This document shows positions 7,849 through 16,766 of a stretch of 24,875 bases of DNA, piece by piece; position 1 is the stretch's first letter, and each line of letters begins with the position of its first letter. The translations under genes and the position numbers were made by a program. This DNA is from Mariaggregatimicrobium sp964498785. Lineage in GTDB: Bacteria; Zhuqueibacterota; Zhuqueibacteria; Thermofontimicrobiales; Thiofontviventaceae. Under the pieces are notes generated by a model. That model was given only the letters and a program-made list of their open reading frames with translations. It did not search any database and was not told the DNA's origin. Location: assembly GCA_964498785.1 (NCBI GenBank), contig CAZCJL010000107.1:1-24875 (forward strand), written 5' to 3'.

Positions 7849-9486
7849 ATGAACCGCAGAACATTTTTGAAACACGCCTCTCTCGCAGCCGCGGGGATCG
7901 GCGCCGGACTTCACTTTTCATGTTCCGGCGCAGCCCGGAAAAAACCGAATATCATTCTCATTCTCGCGGATGATATGGGCTTTTCCGATCTCGGCTGCTA
8001 CGGCTCTGAAATTCATACGCCGAATCTGGACCGGCTGGCGAACGAGGGAGTGCGCTTCTCTCATTTTTACAACAATGCGCGCTGCTGTCCCTCCCGCGCA
8101 TCCCTGCTCAGCGGCGTTTATCCGCATCAGGCAGGTATCGGCGGAATGACGGACACCGATATCCCGATTCCCGAATATCAGGGATATTTCAAAGACAATG
8201 TGATTACAGTAGCTGACTTATTGCGCAGCGCCGGATACACAACCTACCTTTCCGGCAAATGGCATGTGGGCGCGGAGCCGGAGCACTGGCCCCGGCAGCA
8301 CGGATTTGACCGTTGTTTTGCATTCATCAACGGAGCGGCGAGCTATTATGATTTCGAACCCTATCGCAATGAGCTCTGGCCTCCCGGAAATGAATTGACG
8401 CTGGTGCGGGACGATCAAAAAATCGAAATGACGGATATGGAATTTTACGCCACTGATTTGTACACCGACCATGCCATTCAATTTTTGGAAAATCATGACG
8501 CTACGAATCCTTTCTTTTTATACCTGTCGTACACAGCGCCGCACTGGCCCCTGCACGCGCTTCCCGAAGATATTAAAAAATACGACGGTGTTTACGATGA
8601 TGGCTGGGATGTTATTCGGGAGCAGCGATTTCAGCGGCTCAGGGATTTAGGTGTGATTCATCCGGACACCGAATTATCCGCAAAAAGCGATCCAGACCGG
8701 GATTGGGGAAAACTCACGGATGAGGAAAAGGAACGGGAAACCCGGCTAATGACCGTCTACGCAGCGATGATCGACCGCATGGATCAAAACATTGGCAGGC
8801 TGCTGGATCATTTAAAAGAATCAGATCAACTGGATAATACCGTTATTTTCTTCCTCTCGGATAATGGCGGCTGTGCAACAGGCAACCTGGCGTACAGCAA
8901 ATATGCCCATTCTCGCTTCGATCCAGAAGCGCCAGCAGGCGGCCCCGAATCCTTCACCGGCTATGGCGCGGACTGGGCGAACGTGAGCAATACTCCGTTC
9001 CGTCTTTTCAAAGCAAAAGTGCATGAAGGCGGAATTGCCACGCCGTTTATCGCCTGGTATCCGAAACACTTTAAGAAAGGAGTAATTTCGCATGAAAAAG
9101 GTCACATTGTGGACATCATGCCCACGCTGGTTGAATTAGCCGGGACTGAATATCCGGAAGCATTCAATGGCAAAAAGATCATTCCCAATGAAGGGCGCAG
9201 CCTGATGCCGGTATTCCGGGATAAAAAGCAGTTGCCGAAGAGAACGCTTTTTTTCGAGCACATGGGACATTGCAGCGTGATCGATGGCGACTGGAAGATG
9301 GTGCGTCTGCGAAATGAGGATTGGGAATTATACAATCTGAAAACCGACCGGAGCGAAACCACGAATCTCGCAGTAACCGAACCTGAGAAGCTGGCAGAGT
9401 TGGTTTTGAAATATGAACGCTGGGCTGAAGAAAACAAGGTTCTGCCATGGGAAGAAGTGGAGAAGAAAATTCCGTATAAATTTTAA
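7849..9486 (+). CDS. Arylsulfatase, formylglycine-dependent (S1 family), Tat-exported
   Basis: The 545-residue protein hydrolyses sulfate esters. A twin-arginine leader (MNRRTFLK ... HFSC) suggests Tat export and lipidation at Cys25. The N-terminal metal-binding pair follows PNIILILADDMG (D41, D42), and the sulfatase signature is C79-C-P-S-R-A-S-L-L-S-G, where C79 should be converted to formylglycine. Further marks are LSGKWHVG (235-type Lys-His segment near 134-141), TAPHWPLH, LSDNGG (Asp-Asn metal ligands) and a C-terminal TTNLAVTEPEKLAEL tail. Length is usual for family S1 arylsulfatases of marine and gut polysaccharide degraders. It is 23 bases upstream of a second sulfatase, so the two are probably one transcription unit. 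It needs a formylglycine-generating or anaerobic maturase encoded elsewhere. Substrate sulfate position is not predictable here. Confidence 0.95.
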   Translation: MNRRTFLKHASLAAAGIGAGLHFSCSGAARKKPNIILILADDMGFSDLGCYGSEIHTPNLDRLANEGVRFSHFYNNARCCPSRASLLSGVYPHQAGIGGMTDTDIPIPEYQGYFKDNVITVADLLRSAGYTTYLSGKWHVGAEPEHWPRQHGFDRCFAFINGAASYYDFEPYRNELWPPGNELTLVRDDQKIEMTDMEFYATDLYTDHAIQFLENHDATNPFFLYLSYTAPHWPLHALPEDIKKYDGVYDDGWDVIREQRFQRLRDLGVIHPDTELSAKSDPDRDWGKLTDEEKERETRLMTVYAAMIDRMDQNIGRLLDHLKESDQLDNTVIFFLSDNGGCATGNLAYSKYAHSRFDPEAPAGGPESFTGYGADWANVSNTPFRLFKAKVHEGGIATPFIAWYPKHFKKGVISHEKGHIVDIMPTLVELAGTEYPEAFNGKKIIPNEGRSLMPVFRDKKQLPKRTLFFEHMGHCSVIDGDWKMVRLRNEDWELYNLKTDRSETTNLAVTEPEKLAELVLKYERWAEENKVLPWEEVEKKIPYKF

Positions 9487-9509
9487 ATTCATGAAAGGCG
9501 CTTTTTATT

Positions 9510-10739
9510 ATGTTATTGAATCGCCGAAAATTTCTAAAAAAAAGCGCCGGCGCTGCGCTATCATTATCTCCGTTGCTGAATTCGTGCGCCAATCTCTTTA
9601 AGGGAAAAAAGAACCCGAACGTGCTCTACATTTGCATGGAAGATATGAGTCCCTACCTCGGCTGCTACGGGCACGATACGGTTCACTCCCCCAACATCGA
9701 TGCATTCGCGGCTGAATCCGTGCTGCTGCGGGACTGCCATTGCCAGGTTGCACTGTGCACGCCGTCCCGGACCAGCATATTGACGGGCATTCGTCCATCC
9801 ACCAGCGGCATCGTGAAAATCGATGATGACTGGAAGCAAATCCTGTCTCATACGGTTTCGCTACCGCGGCATTTCCGGGATCATGGATATTGCACGCATC
9901 GTGTCGGCAAGATTTCCGATCCCAGATGCGGCGGTCCTGATGACGCCTGGACAGAGTCACAGGAAGAGTGGGGCGTGACCGGAAATTCACTTCCGCTGAA
10001 AGCATTGGAAAATGTAGCCAATCAGGACACGCCGTTCTTTCTTGCCATCGGATACAAACAGGCGCACGAGCCGTGGCATCCGTCGCCGGAATCGTTGAGT
10101 AAATATGATCCCGAAAAGATCGAGCCAGAGGGCGATGGGAATATTTACAAGGGAAAGGAATTATCAGCGCCTGAAATTCGCGAGCTGACGCGAGCCTACT
10201 TTGCGTCGATTACGGATGTAGACCGACTTGTCGGCGAAATCATCCAACGGGCAAAAGAGCTTGATCTTTATGAGAATACGATAATTCTCGTCGGCGCGAT
10301 GGATCACGGATTTTCGCTGGGAGAACACGGGCGCTGGGGCAAGGGTAATAACTACGACACGGAAACGCAGGTGCCGCTGCTGATCCGGGTACCCGGAAAT
10401 CCGAACAACGGCAAACAAGCGGAGGGCATCACCGAGCTGGTCGACCTCTACCCTACTCTGGTGGATTTATGCAGGCTGCCGCAGCCGCCACAAAAACTGG
10501 AAGGCGCCAGTTTGCGGGAACTGCTGTTCGATCCGGAACGCCCCTTGAAAAAAGCTGCGTTCACCCATCGTGCTTATCACGTGAACGACCGGGCTGTGAA
10601 AACAACGCAGTACACGCTAATTTATCATTCAGATGGTACTGTAGAATTATACGACCGGATCGCTGATCCGAAAAACAGGAATGATATTTCTGCCGATCGT
10701 CCTGATATTGTAAAAGAAATGAAGCAGCTCCTTGATTGA
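9510..10739 (+). CDS. Second formylglycine sulfatase (iduronate-2-sulfatase-like), Tat-exported
   Basis: The 409-residue protein carries a Tat/lipoprotein leader (NRRKFLKKSAG ... LLNSC, Cys26) and the sulfatase signature C83-T-P-S-R-T-S-I-L-T-G. The N-terminal metal site reads CMEDMS (E44, D45) instead of the common DD. The late metal site reads AMDHGFSLGEHGRWGK where relatives usually have W/S-DHGYHLGEHG, so it keeps Asp-His. The order MEDMSPYLGCYG, RVGKISDP, KQAHEPWH and DLYPTLVDLC places it with iduronate-2-sulfatase/choline-sulfatase-like S1 sulfatases. It is shorter than its upstream neighbour, and the two are not close paralogs. The ATG at 9510 follows an AAAGG site with a somewhat long spacing. 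Its stop is immediately followed by a palindromic repeat. Confidence 0.93.
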   Translation: MLLNRRKFLKKSAGAALSLSPLLNSCANLFKGKKNPNVLYICMEDMSPYLGCYGHDTVHSPNIDAFAAESVLLRDCHCQVALCTPSRTSILTGIRPSTSGIVKIDDDWKQILSHTVSLPRHFRDHGYCTHRVGKISDPRCGGPDDAWTESQEEWGVTGNSLPLKALENVANQDTPFFLAIGYKQAHEPWHPSPESLSKYDPEKIEPEGDGNIYKGKELSAPEIRELTRAYFASITDVDRLVGEIIQRAKELDLYENTIILVGAMDHGFSLGEHGRWGKGNNYDTETQVPLLIRVPGNPNNGKQAEGITELVDLYPTLVDLCRLPQPPQKLEGASLRELLFDPERPLKKAAFTHRAYHVNDRAVKTTQYTLIYHSDGTVELYDRIADPKNRNDISADRPDIVKEMKQLLD

Positions 10740-10789
10740 TATGGAGTACAGCGAGTGCCTCGCTGTATGCAGCCGTCTTTTGGCTGCAA
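10740..10789 (+). repeat. Palindromic unit, copy 1 (two hairpins)
   Basis: This 50-bp unit starts at the base after the sulfatase stop. It folds as TACAGCGAG/CTCGCTGTA with a three-base loop (10747-10767), then TGCAGCC/GGCTGCA with a seven-base loop (10768-10788). It recurs at 11014-11063 with three differences, all of which keep the stems paired. A shared GGAGCGAAAT follows both copies. It may also act as a terminator for the sulfatase operon. Confidence 0.85.
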
Positions 10790-10889
10790 AATATCGCAAC
10801 CAAAGGAGCGAAATACAAAGGTTTTTTCTGGATATTGAACCAGCACCGCAATTTATTGTGGTGTTTATTATAGCGAAAGGAAGAACTTT

Positions 10890-10994
10890 AACCGCGGAAG
10901 CGGTTTTAAAAACGGAAACCAAAAAATTGTTAAACCGCTGAAGCGGTTGAAATTATACTGGGAAACTAACAAAACACCATGATAAATCATGGTG
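10890..10994 (+). repeat. Three further hairpins between the direct repeats
   Basis: Two near-identical small stem-loops, AACCGC/GCGGTT with four-base loops, lie at 10890-10905 and 10933-10948. A third palindrome, CACCATGAT/ATCATGGTG, lies at 10975-10994. They lie in the non-coding gap between the second sulfatase and the GH2 gene. Confidence 0.75.
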
Positions 10995-11013
10995 CTTGTT
11001 CAATAATAGACTT

Positions 11014-11142
11014 TATGGAGTGCGGCGAGTGCCTCGCTGCATGCAGCCGTCTTTTGGCTGCAATAATTAAGGCACGGAGCGAAATTAGCGGCTTCGCCGC
11101 TATGCATTGACACAGTCAATGCACTCCATAAAGCACTCCATA
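11014..11142 (+). repeat. Palindromic unit, copy 2, bounded by inverted 10-mers
   Basis: The second copy of the 50-bp two-hairpin unit (11014-11063) is followed by AGCGGC/GCCGCT (11087-11101) and TGCATTGAC/GTCAATGCA (11103-11123). TATGGAGTGC opens the unit and its reverse complement GCACTCCATA closes it, twice (11121-11130 and 11133-11142). This bounded palindromic layout resembles REP/BIME-type units that are moved by RAYT (IS200-like) transposases. No such gene is in the window. Confidence 0.8.
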
Positions 11143-11166
11143 AAAAACATAACCGGAGAATCAATT

Positions 11167-12984
11167 ATGAAAAAATTATTTATTATCCTGTTGCTGATCG
11201 TTATCAGTAATCACTTATTCGCGGAGGAAAACGTGATTATTAATGCGTATAATCGAACATCGTTCAGCCTGAACGGCAAATGGCATTATATCGTCGATCC
11301 GTATGAAAACGGATTTTACGATTATCGCTATAAACCGTTTGATGACTATGATAACCCGGAACAGAGCGGCGGATACTTTGTCAATCAAAAGCCGCAAAAT
11401 AAATCGGACCGCGTGGAGTATGATTTCGATAAATCGGATCAGCTCAATGTGCCCGGGGACTGGAATTCGCAAACGGAAAAACTCTATTATTACGAAGGAA
11501 CGATCTGGTACAAGAAATCTTTTGATTACCGAAAAAAGAAGGCTGATAACCGGGTGTTTCTCTATTTCGGCGCTGCGAATTATCAGGCAGATGTGTATCT
11601 GAACGCACGTAAACTTGGCGTGCATAAAGGCGGATTCACGCCGTTCAATTTCGAGATCCCGGATATTCTCAAAGAAAAGGATAATTTCGTCATCGTGAAA
11701 GTCGATAACAAGCGACATGCCGCAGAAGTGCCCACGCTCAATACGGACTGGTGGAATTTTGGCGGACTGACCCGTGATGTGAAAATCATCGAAGTGCCGG
11801 CAACGTTTATCTCCGATTATTTTCTTCAACTGAAAAAAGGCTCGCTGGAACAGCTCACCGGCTATGTGCAGCTCGACGGTAGCTCACTTGCCGGGCAGGA
11901 AATCAAGCTGTCGATTCCCGGTTTGAAAATCCGGGAAAAGCTGGTCACCGATGATAATGGCAGAGCAGCTATCGATTTTGCTGCGAAAAATATCAATCAC
12001 TGGTCGCCGGAAAATCCGCATCTGTATGAAATCACGTTCAAGTCAAGCGACGATCAGGTGAGCGATGACATCGGGTTTCGGAGCATCATTACCAGAGGGC
12101 AGGATATATTACTGAATGGCAAGCCGATATTTCTGCGCGGGATTTGCATTCACGAGGAAAATCCCATGCGCGGCGGAAGAGCCTACAGCATCGAGGATGC
12201 GCGGACGCTGCTCACCTGGGCACAGGAGCTTGGCTGCAATTTCGTGCGACTGGCGCACTATCCGCATAACGAGCACACCATTCGCTTAGCGGACAAAATG
12301 GGCATTATGGTGTGGGAGGAAAATCCGGTCTACTGGACCATTCAGTGGGAAAATGAAGCCACGTTCCAAACAGCGAAAAAGCAGCTCAGCGAAGTCATTG
12401 CCCGGGATAAGAACCGGGCGGCGGTAATCATCTGGTCCATGGCAAACGAAACGCCAGTCAGCGACGCACGGATGTCGTTTCTAACCCGACTCCGGGATTT
12501 CGCTTTGAGCGTGGATAACACCCGCCTGATCAGCGCGGCTCTTGAAATGCACGCCGAAGGAGAAGGTGGTTTGATCCGCAAGATCGAAGATCCGTTTGCC
12601 GAATACGTAGACGTGTTGAGCTTTAACGAATACATCGGCTGGTACGACGGTCTGCCGGATAAATGCGGCAAAATTCAGTGGCAAATCGAACAGGATAAAC
12701 CGGTGGTCATTTCCGAATTCGGCGGCGGCGCGCTGCAAGGCTTGCACGGCGACAAACTCACCCGCTGGACCGACCTGTACAATGAAAGCATTGCCATGCT
12801 CACCCGGATCCCGCAGCTCCGCGGCACCTGTCCCTGGATCCTTGCCGATTTCCACTCTCCTCGTCGCCCATTGCCCGACATCCAGGACGACTGGAACCGC
12901 AAAGGCTTAATCGGCGAAACCGGCGCCCGCAAGAAAGCGTTTTATGTGATGCGGGAATTTTACGAGGGGAAGAAGGAGGAATAA
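11167..12984 (+). CDS. GH2-family glycoside hydrolase (beta-glucuronidase/galactosidase-like), secreted
   Basis: From the ATG at 11167 (605 residues) the product has a signal peptide (KKLFIILLLIVISNHLFAE) and a GGAGA site upstream. The frame is open to a TTG at 11107, but that lies inside the palindromic repeat and would bury the signal peptide. The layout is the standard GH2 one: a jelly-roll domain (about 30-205; FSLNGKWHY, VPGDWN, GTIWYKKSF, NTDWWNFGGLTRDV), an Ig-like domain (about 210-310) and a TIM barrel from about 315 (LNGKPIFLRGICIHEE, FVRLAHYPHNE). The acid/base is E428 in WSMANETP and the nucleophile is E517 in VVISEFGGGA. The sequence style is closest to beta-glucuronidases, which would fit a uronic-acid polymer with the GH105 and sulfatases. 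A strong terminator follows at once. Confidence 0.9.
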   Translation: MKKLFIILLLIVISNHLFAEENVIINAYNRTSFSLNGKWHYIVDPYENGFYDYRYKPFDDYDNPEQSGGYFVNQKPQNKSDRVEYDFDKSDQLNVPGDWNSQTEKLYYYEGTIWYKKSFDYRKKKADNRVFLYFGAANYQADVYLNARKLGVHKGGFTPFNFEIPDILKEKDNFVIVKVDNKRHAAEVPTLNTDWWNFGGLTRDVKIIEVPATFISDYFLQLKKGSLEQLTGYVQLDGSSLAGQEIKLSIPGLKIREKLVTDDNGRAAIDFAAKNINHWSPENPHLYEITFKSSDDQVSDDIGFRSIITRGQDILLNGKPIFLRGICIHEENPMRGGRAYSIEDARTLLTWAQELGCNFVRLAHYPHNEHTIRLADKMGIMVWEENPVYWTIQWENEATFQTAKKQLSEVIARDKNRAAVIIWSMANETPVSDARMSFLTRLRDFALSVDNTRLISAALEMHAEGEGGLIRKIEDPFAEYVDVLSFNEYIGWYDGLPDKCGKIQWQIEQDKPVVISEFGGGALQGLHGDKLTRWTDLYNESIAMLTRIPQLRGTCPWILADFHSPRRPLPDIQDDWNRKGLIGETGARKKAFYVMREFYEGKKEE

Positions 12985-12992
12985 TTCGATTG

Positions 12993-13028
12993 GACTTCCG
13001 GAGTCTTTGAGGCTTCGGAGGTTTTTTC
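12993..13028 (+). terminator. Rho-independent terminator after the GH2 gene
   Basis: A 13-pair stem (12993-13005 with 13011-13023, including a few G-T pairs) closes on the loop TTTGA and runs into a T tract (13022-13027). It starts eight bases after the GH2 stop and should end the glycan-degradation transcript. Confidence 0.85.
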
Positions 13029-13123
13029 TGTCTCACTGAAAGATACTTGTTCCAATGTTTTGCTATGATTATAAATACAACTATCATTTAGAATGGTATT
13101 TAAAAATACTTGCATTTATTTAA
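13029..13123. other. AT-rich intergenic region, possible promoter
   Basis: AT-rich DNA with no gene. TTGCAT (13110-13115) and TATATT (13132-13137), 16 bases apart, could be a promoter reading into the toxin-antitoxin remnant, though the -10 falls inside the toxin frame. Confidence 0.35.
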
Positions 13124-13291
13124 TTTTTTGCTATATTATTTTTACGAAGTCTAATTTCTTGTTTTTATCAAAGCGGGACAAAAATAATTCTTACACATGG
13201 TTTTATTAAAAAAAGTCAAAAAACACCACAAAAAGAAATTGAGAGAGCGAAAGAATTAAGAGAAAAATATAATCAGAGGTGTTACCGATGA
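13124..13291 (+). pseudogene. higB: 3' remnant of a HigB/RelE-type toxin (phage Gp49-like)
   Basis: The frame is open for 55 codons from just after a TAA and ends with TGA at 13289-13291, with no usable start. Its second half reads FYQSGTKIILTHGFIKKSQK, then TPQKEIERAKELREKY. The HGFIKK-QKTP-EIERA pattern is the C-terminal half of HigB/RelE-family mRNA interferase toxins. The first half, with the remaining beta strands, is missing, so it should be inactive. Its stop overlaps the antitoxin start as ATGA, the coupling usual for toxin-first higBA operons. Confidence 0.75.
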
Positions 13292-13431
13292 CTAATTATG
13301 AAAAATTATTTCAAGAAAAAATGAAAGATCCCCAATTTGCAAAAACATATTATGATGCTCGGTTGGATAGAATTATATAAGATCTATTAGAAAATTTAAA
13401 AGAAAAAATTGCCAGGAACGAGCCAAAGTAA
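13288..13431 (+). pseudogene. higA: HigA-like antitoxin remnant with in-frame stop
   Basis: An ATG at 13288 overlaps the toxin stop. It encodes MTNYEKLFQEKMKDPQFAK, then TYYDARLDRII, and stops at 13378-13380 after 30 codons. The same frame then continues DLLENLKEKIARNEPK to a second stop at 13431. The start resembles the N-terminus of HigA-type antitoxins (a short lead-in with KDPEF before the helix-turn-helix). The DNA-binding domain is absent. With the truncated toxin, this is a decayed module. Confidence 0.6.
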
Positions 13432-13625
13432 GTTCACTTAAAAACAATCGATTCAATACAAAGGCAGTTTGTTTAAACCTGTCGGATCAATTTTTTAGAA
13501 TTTTTATTATAAACCTGATTTCAATACACTAATTTGGAACGCATTTTTAGGGGAGTACTTCTTGATTTCTGTATCTCGTTCCGTTTCTTTTTTTCCACAA
13601 ACATCCCCAAAACAAAGGATATATC
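13432..13625. other. Intergenic leader before the cargo gene
   Basis: The 194-bp AT-rich gap shows no gene, repeat or clear hairpin. An AAAGGA site (13614-13619) sits before the ATG at 13626. Confidence 0.4.
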
Positions 13626-15758
13626 ATGAAAAAATCGCTGATTTTATTCTTTGTCATCACGTTTACTCTTCATCTTAAAGCAGACCAGCTTGGTATCGGA
13701 TTGACCGTGGTAGACAATGTGTTTATCTATTCAGATTCCACGACGAATGCATCGATCATCGATGAAATGGATTTTGCTGAATCAATTTTAGCAATCGGAA
13801 AGACCGGAAACTCTCAGCCGATATTTAATAGAAACGGTTGGATTAAGGTGCTTCTCCCGGATTATCAAACCGGCTGGGTTCGGAATGAGAATATCGCAGT
13901 GGCGAGTCCTGTAATCTATATTTGCGCTGAAGGAGATACTCTTTTTGAAAATCCTGCTGACTATTCGGCAGAATTTGAAATCTTAACAGAACACAAGCCT
14001 CTTTTTGTTCAAGATTTTGAACTGATTGCTGGTGCTCTCTGGCTAACCACAAACTACTATGGCAATTTAAAATGGGTTAAGGCAAAAACAGATCAAATAC
14101 AACTGGAGACCGTTTATTTTGATGCGATCAGTTTTTTCCGTGGAGGTTGGTCATATATTGTGAATTTCGAAAGTACTAAAGATCTGGACATGGCTTTGGA
14201 AATTTCTAAAAAATTACAACATATTGTTGTGCCTGATGACTCAGTATATTATTTTGAACCGATGGAGGAATTTCATATCGTTGGTTCCGGTGCGTTTGCT
14301 CTTTATTCAGAATATGCAATATATAATCAAATGGAAAATTATCATGCAGCAATTGAAGTATTGCAAAAAATTGTGGACCAGTATTCACATCAGAAGTTAT
14401 TTTCCGGGAATGCCGGTGCGTGGGCGATGACAGAAATCGCTCACATCTATCACCGCGATCTCGAAGAATATGATCGTGCGATCGAGCAGTATCATCTCAT
14501 CATTCAATCGTACGTAGAACAGAAGCTATCTGGCGAAGAATGGCGGTACTGGGTCGATATAAACGCAGCAACAGGTATTGTAAATATCTTGTGGGAAGAT
14601 GCAAATCGGTTAAAAACTGAATCAGAAAAAATAATTAACGAGACCCAAAATTCGACGGTTATTGTGATTGGTTATGCAGGATTGGCAAGGAATTATGGTC
14701 TACGAAAGAAATACGATAAGATGGTGGATATCGCCATTTCTGCTCTGGAAAAATATCCGGATGAATTTCGCCATTACCAACCTTCAGCAACACATTTTTC
14801 CTGTTATTTAGCATCAACTGTATTCCAAATATTCGAAGACGATTTTAAGTACGAGAAATATATAACCTTTGGCAATGCGCTGCAAAATAAATTCAAAGAT
14901 TATGCAGTCGGCGCTTTTTCAGCATTGAAAGTAGCATTTTTTTCTGACAGGACTATTATGGACATTGAACCTCTGAAAGAACTATATAATCACGTCATCA
15001 ATGATTTTGATAAATTTAATGTCTATGTTCCTGAAGAACAAGATAATTGCAGTATCTACTATGCAATGAAGCGAATTGATGACTTTCGCGAATTCATCCC
15101 CAGGAAAGCAACACTAAAAGAATCAAACGTAGAAATTCGTTATGGATATAGCACTGACTTCCCGGTGATCAAAACGATAGACAATGATAATTCGGTTTCA
15201 GTTTTATATGGCAATAATTTGTTAGAGGATTATCTAAATAAACCAGCCTCATTTATAAAAATCAAATTAGCAGACGGAACAATCGGCTGGGTTTCCGCTG
15301 ATAAAATTGATATTGAAACAGACCCAGTCTTTTCGGATATTTGTAGCGATTGTGAAAATTGGGAAATGGAATTTGCAAATTCTGAACGAAATCCGGTTTT
15401 CTCTGGTGAAACTATTGAAAAACCATTTCTTGAAAATGTGGTTCAGGATTATTTCCTCTACTATCCATTATTCTTTGATATTAATGGCGATCAAATTAGC
15501 GATTTTCTTGTTTGGGATGCTGACCGTCGTAATAATAATTCAATAATTATCGATGGCAAAACGTTAGACATCCTATGGGAGATTAATAATCGCGGAGAAT
15601 CGTTTTTAGCGGATGGTGATAAGCTAATTATTAACAGAAATAATCACTTTAGCTGCTACGATTTGCAGAACAAACAACTGGTATGGGATAAATATATTAA
15701 AATTGTCAGAGATAAATATTATGATCCCCTGCCATATAATGCGAACTGTTTGTCTTAA
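13626..15758 (+). pseudogene. N-terminal part of a type IX-secreted SH3/TPR/propeller protein, broken by a frameshift
   Basis: The 710-residue part starts with a signal peptide (KKSLILFFVITFTLHLKA). Next comes a bacterial SH3-like domain (about 25-95; VVDNVFIYSDSTTNASII, GWIKVLLPDYQTGWVRNENI). A helical TPR-like region follows (about 215-480; EVLQKIVDQYSHQKLFSGNA, EYDRAIEQYHLIIQSY). A second SH3-like domain lies at about 495-560 (VEIRYGYSTDFPVI, IGWVSADKIDI). The last part begins a beta-propeller (DINGDQISDFLVWD, YDLQNKQLVWDKYI). The frame ends PYNANCLS-stop, whereas the propeller continues at once in another frame. One added base near 15743-15746 would give PYNAKLFVLSDDS and join both halves into a protein of about 1034 residues. 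This is either a true mutation or a sequencing slip. I know no named family with this domain order; the role is unknown. Confidence 0.8.
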
Positions 15759-16729
15759 GCGATGATTCAACTCTGCTCAATATAAACGCAAACGATGGTG
15801 ATATTAAATGGTCAGCAGAAGTTCCATCAGCCCGAAAGTATCTGACTGCAGCAAATGAAAAAGCATTCGTAATAAGCTCGGATAGAGGTATCTATGCTTT
15901 CGATACCGAATATGGCAATCTGTTGTGGGCTACCGATGAAATTCAATTGCCCCAGATTATATGTCTGGATGAATCGTATGCATACATTTATTCCGGCGGC
16001 TATAATTATGAAACAAGTGAATTTATAGATTACTTCCTTTCGGCTGTGTCACTTACAGAAGGAGAGATAATATGGCAATATAATTTTGTGGGTGGTTCCC
16101 TTCCTGAAAATATGCTAGTGCTTGACAATGAAATAGCATTATCTTTTTATAGTTCGATTATTTGCTTTGATAAAACGAATGGAATTAAAAAATGGCAAGA
16201 GATAATTCCATTTGATGCTTATAGTCTTATTGCAGTAAATAACATGATATACGCCAGCAACAATTCTTCCGATGAAACCGGGATTCTTGCCTTTGATATA
16301 ACTAACAGAGAAATCAAATGGCAGCTTAAAGCACCCGGTTTACAGTCACGCATTTATTATCATGCCGGCAAACTTTTTGCAAATGGACAAACAGGAATCG
16401 TGATTTATGGCAATGATTCTACTAAAGCGCCCAGCAACGAACTGCCAACATACACGTTTGATTTACTGCAAAATTATCCCAATCCATTCAACACGGCAAC
16501 GAATATCATTTACGATATTAAAGAAGAGCAGCACGTTAAACTGGTCATTTACAATATTCTCGGCAGAGAAGTCGATGTCCTGGTGGATAGACTTCAAAAC
16601 CGGGGCAGGCATATCGTCACCTGGAACGGAAGAATCGATGATTCCAACCCGGTCAGCAGTGGAGTTTACTTCTACAGACTATTTAGCAGTGGCAAGGTGA
16701 TACAGAAGGCGATGGTATTTGTTAAATAA
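15746..16729 (+). pseudogene. C-terminal part of the same protein: PQQ-type propeller plus type IX sorting domain
   Basis: The frame from 15746 reads LFVLSDDSTLLNINANDG, then DIKWSAEV, and continues to 16729. It carries repeated PQQ/WD-like blades, each ending in a Trp strand: GNLLWATDE, GEIIWQYNF, GIKKWQEI, NREIKWQLKA. The final about 85 residues are a FlgD-Ig-like/type IX secretion sorting domain: FDLLQNYPNPFNTATNIIYD, VIYNILGREVDVLV, and SSGVYFYRLFSSGKVIQKAM. That tail directs export across the outer membrane by the Por machinery. There is no start codon near the junction, so alone it could be translated only from an internal codon such as the one at 15923. It is almost surely the 3' half of the gene starting at 13626. 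Confidence 0.85.
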
Positions 16730-16766
16730 TCCGTGTAAATCAGTGGCAAAAATAAGGAAGAGCACC

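Noticed and set aside
10740..11142. CRISPR array
   Set aside because: Only two direct copies 274 bp apart with internal hairpins; there are no regular spacers and no cas genes.
11107..11166. Extended TTG start of the GH2 gene
   Set aside because: It lies within the palindromic repeat and would place 20 residues before a clear signal peptide; the ATG at 11167 has a proper ribosome site.
11215..11829. 204-codon open frame on the - strand
   Set aside because: It mirrors the GH2 jelly-roll domain on the other strand and is rich in Ile/Arg, as expected from a shadow frame.
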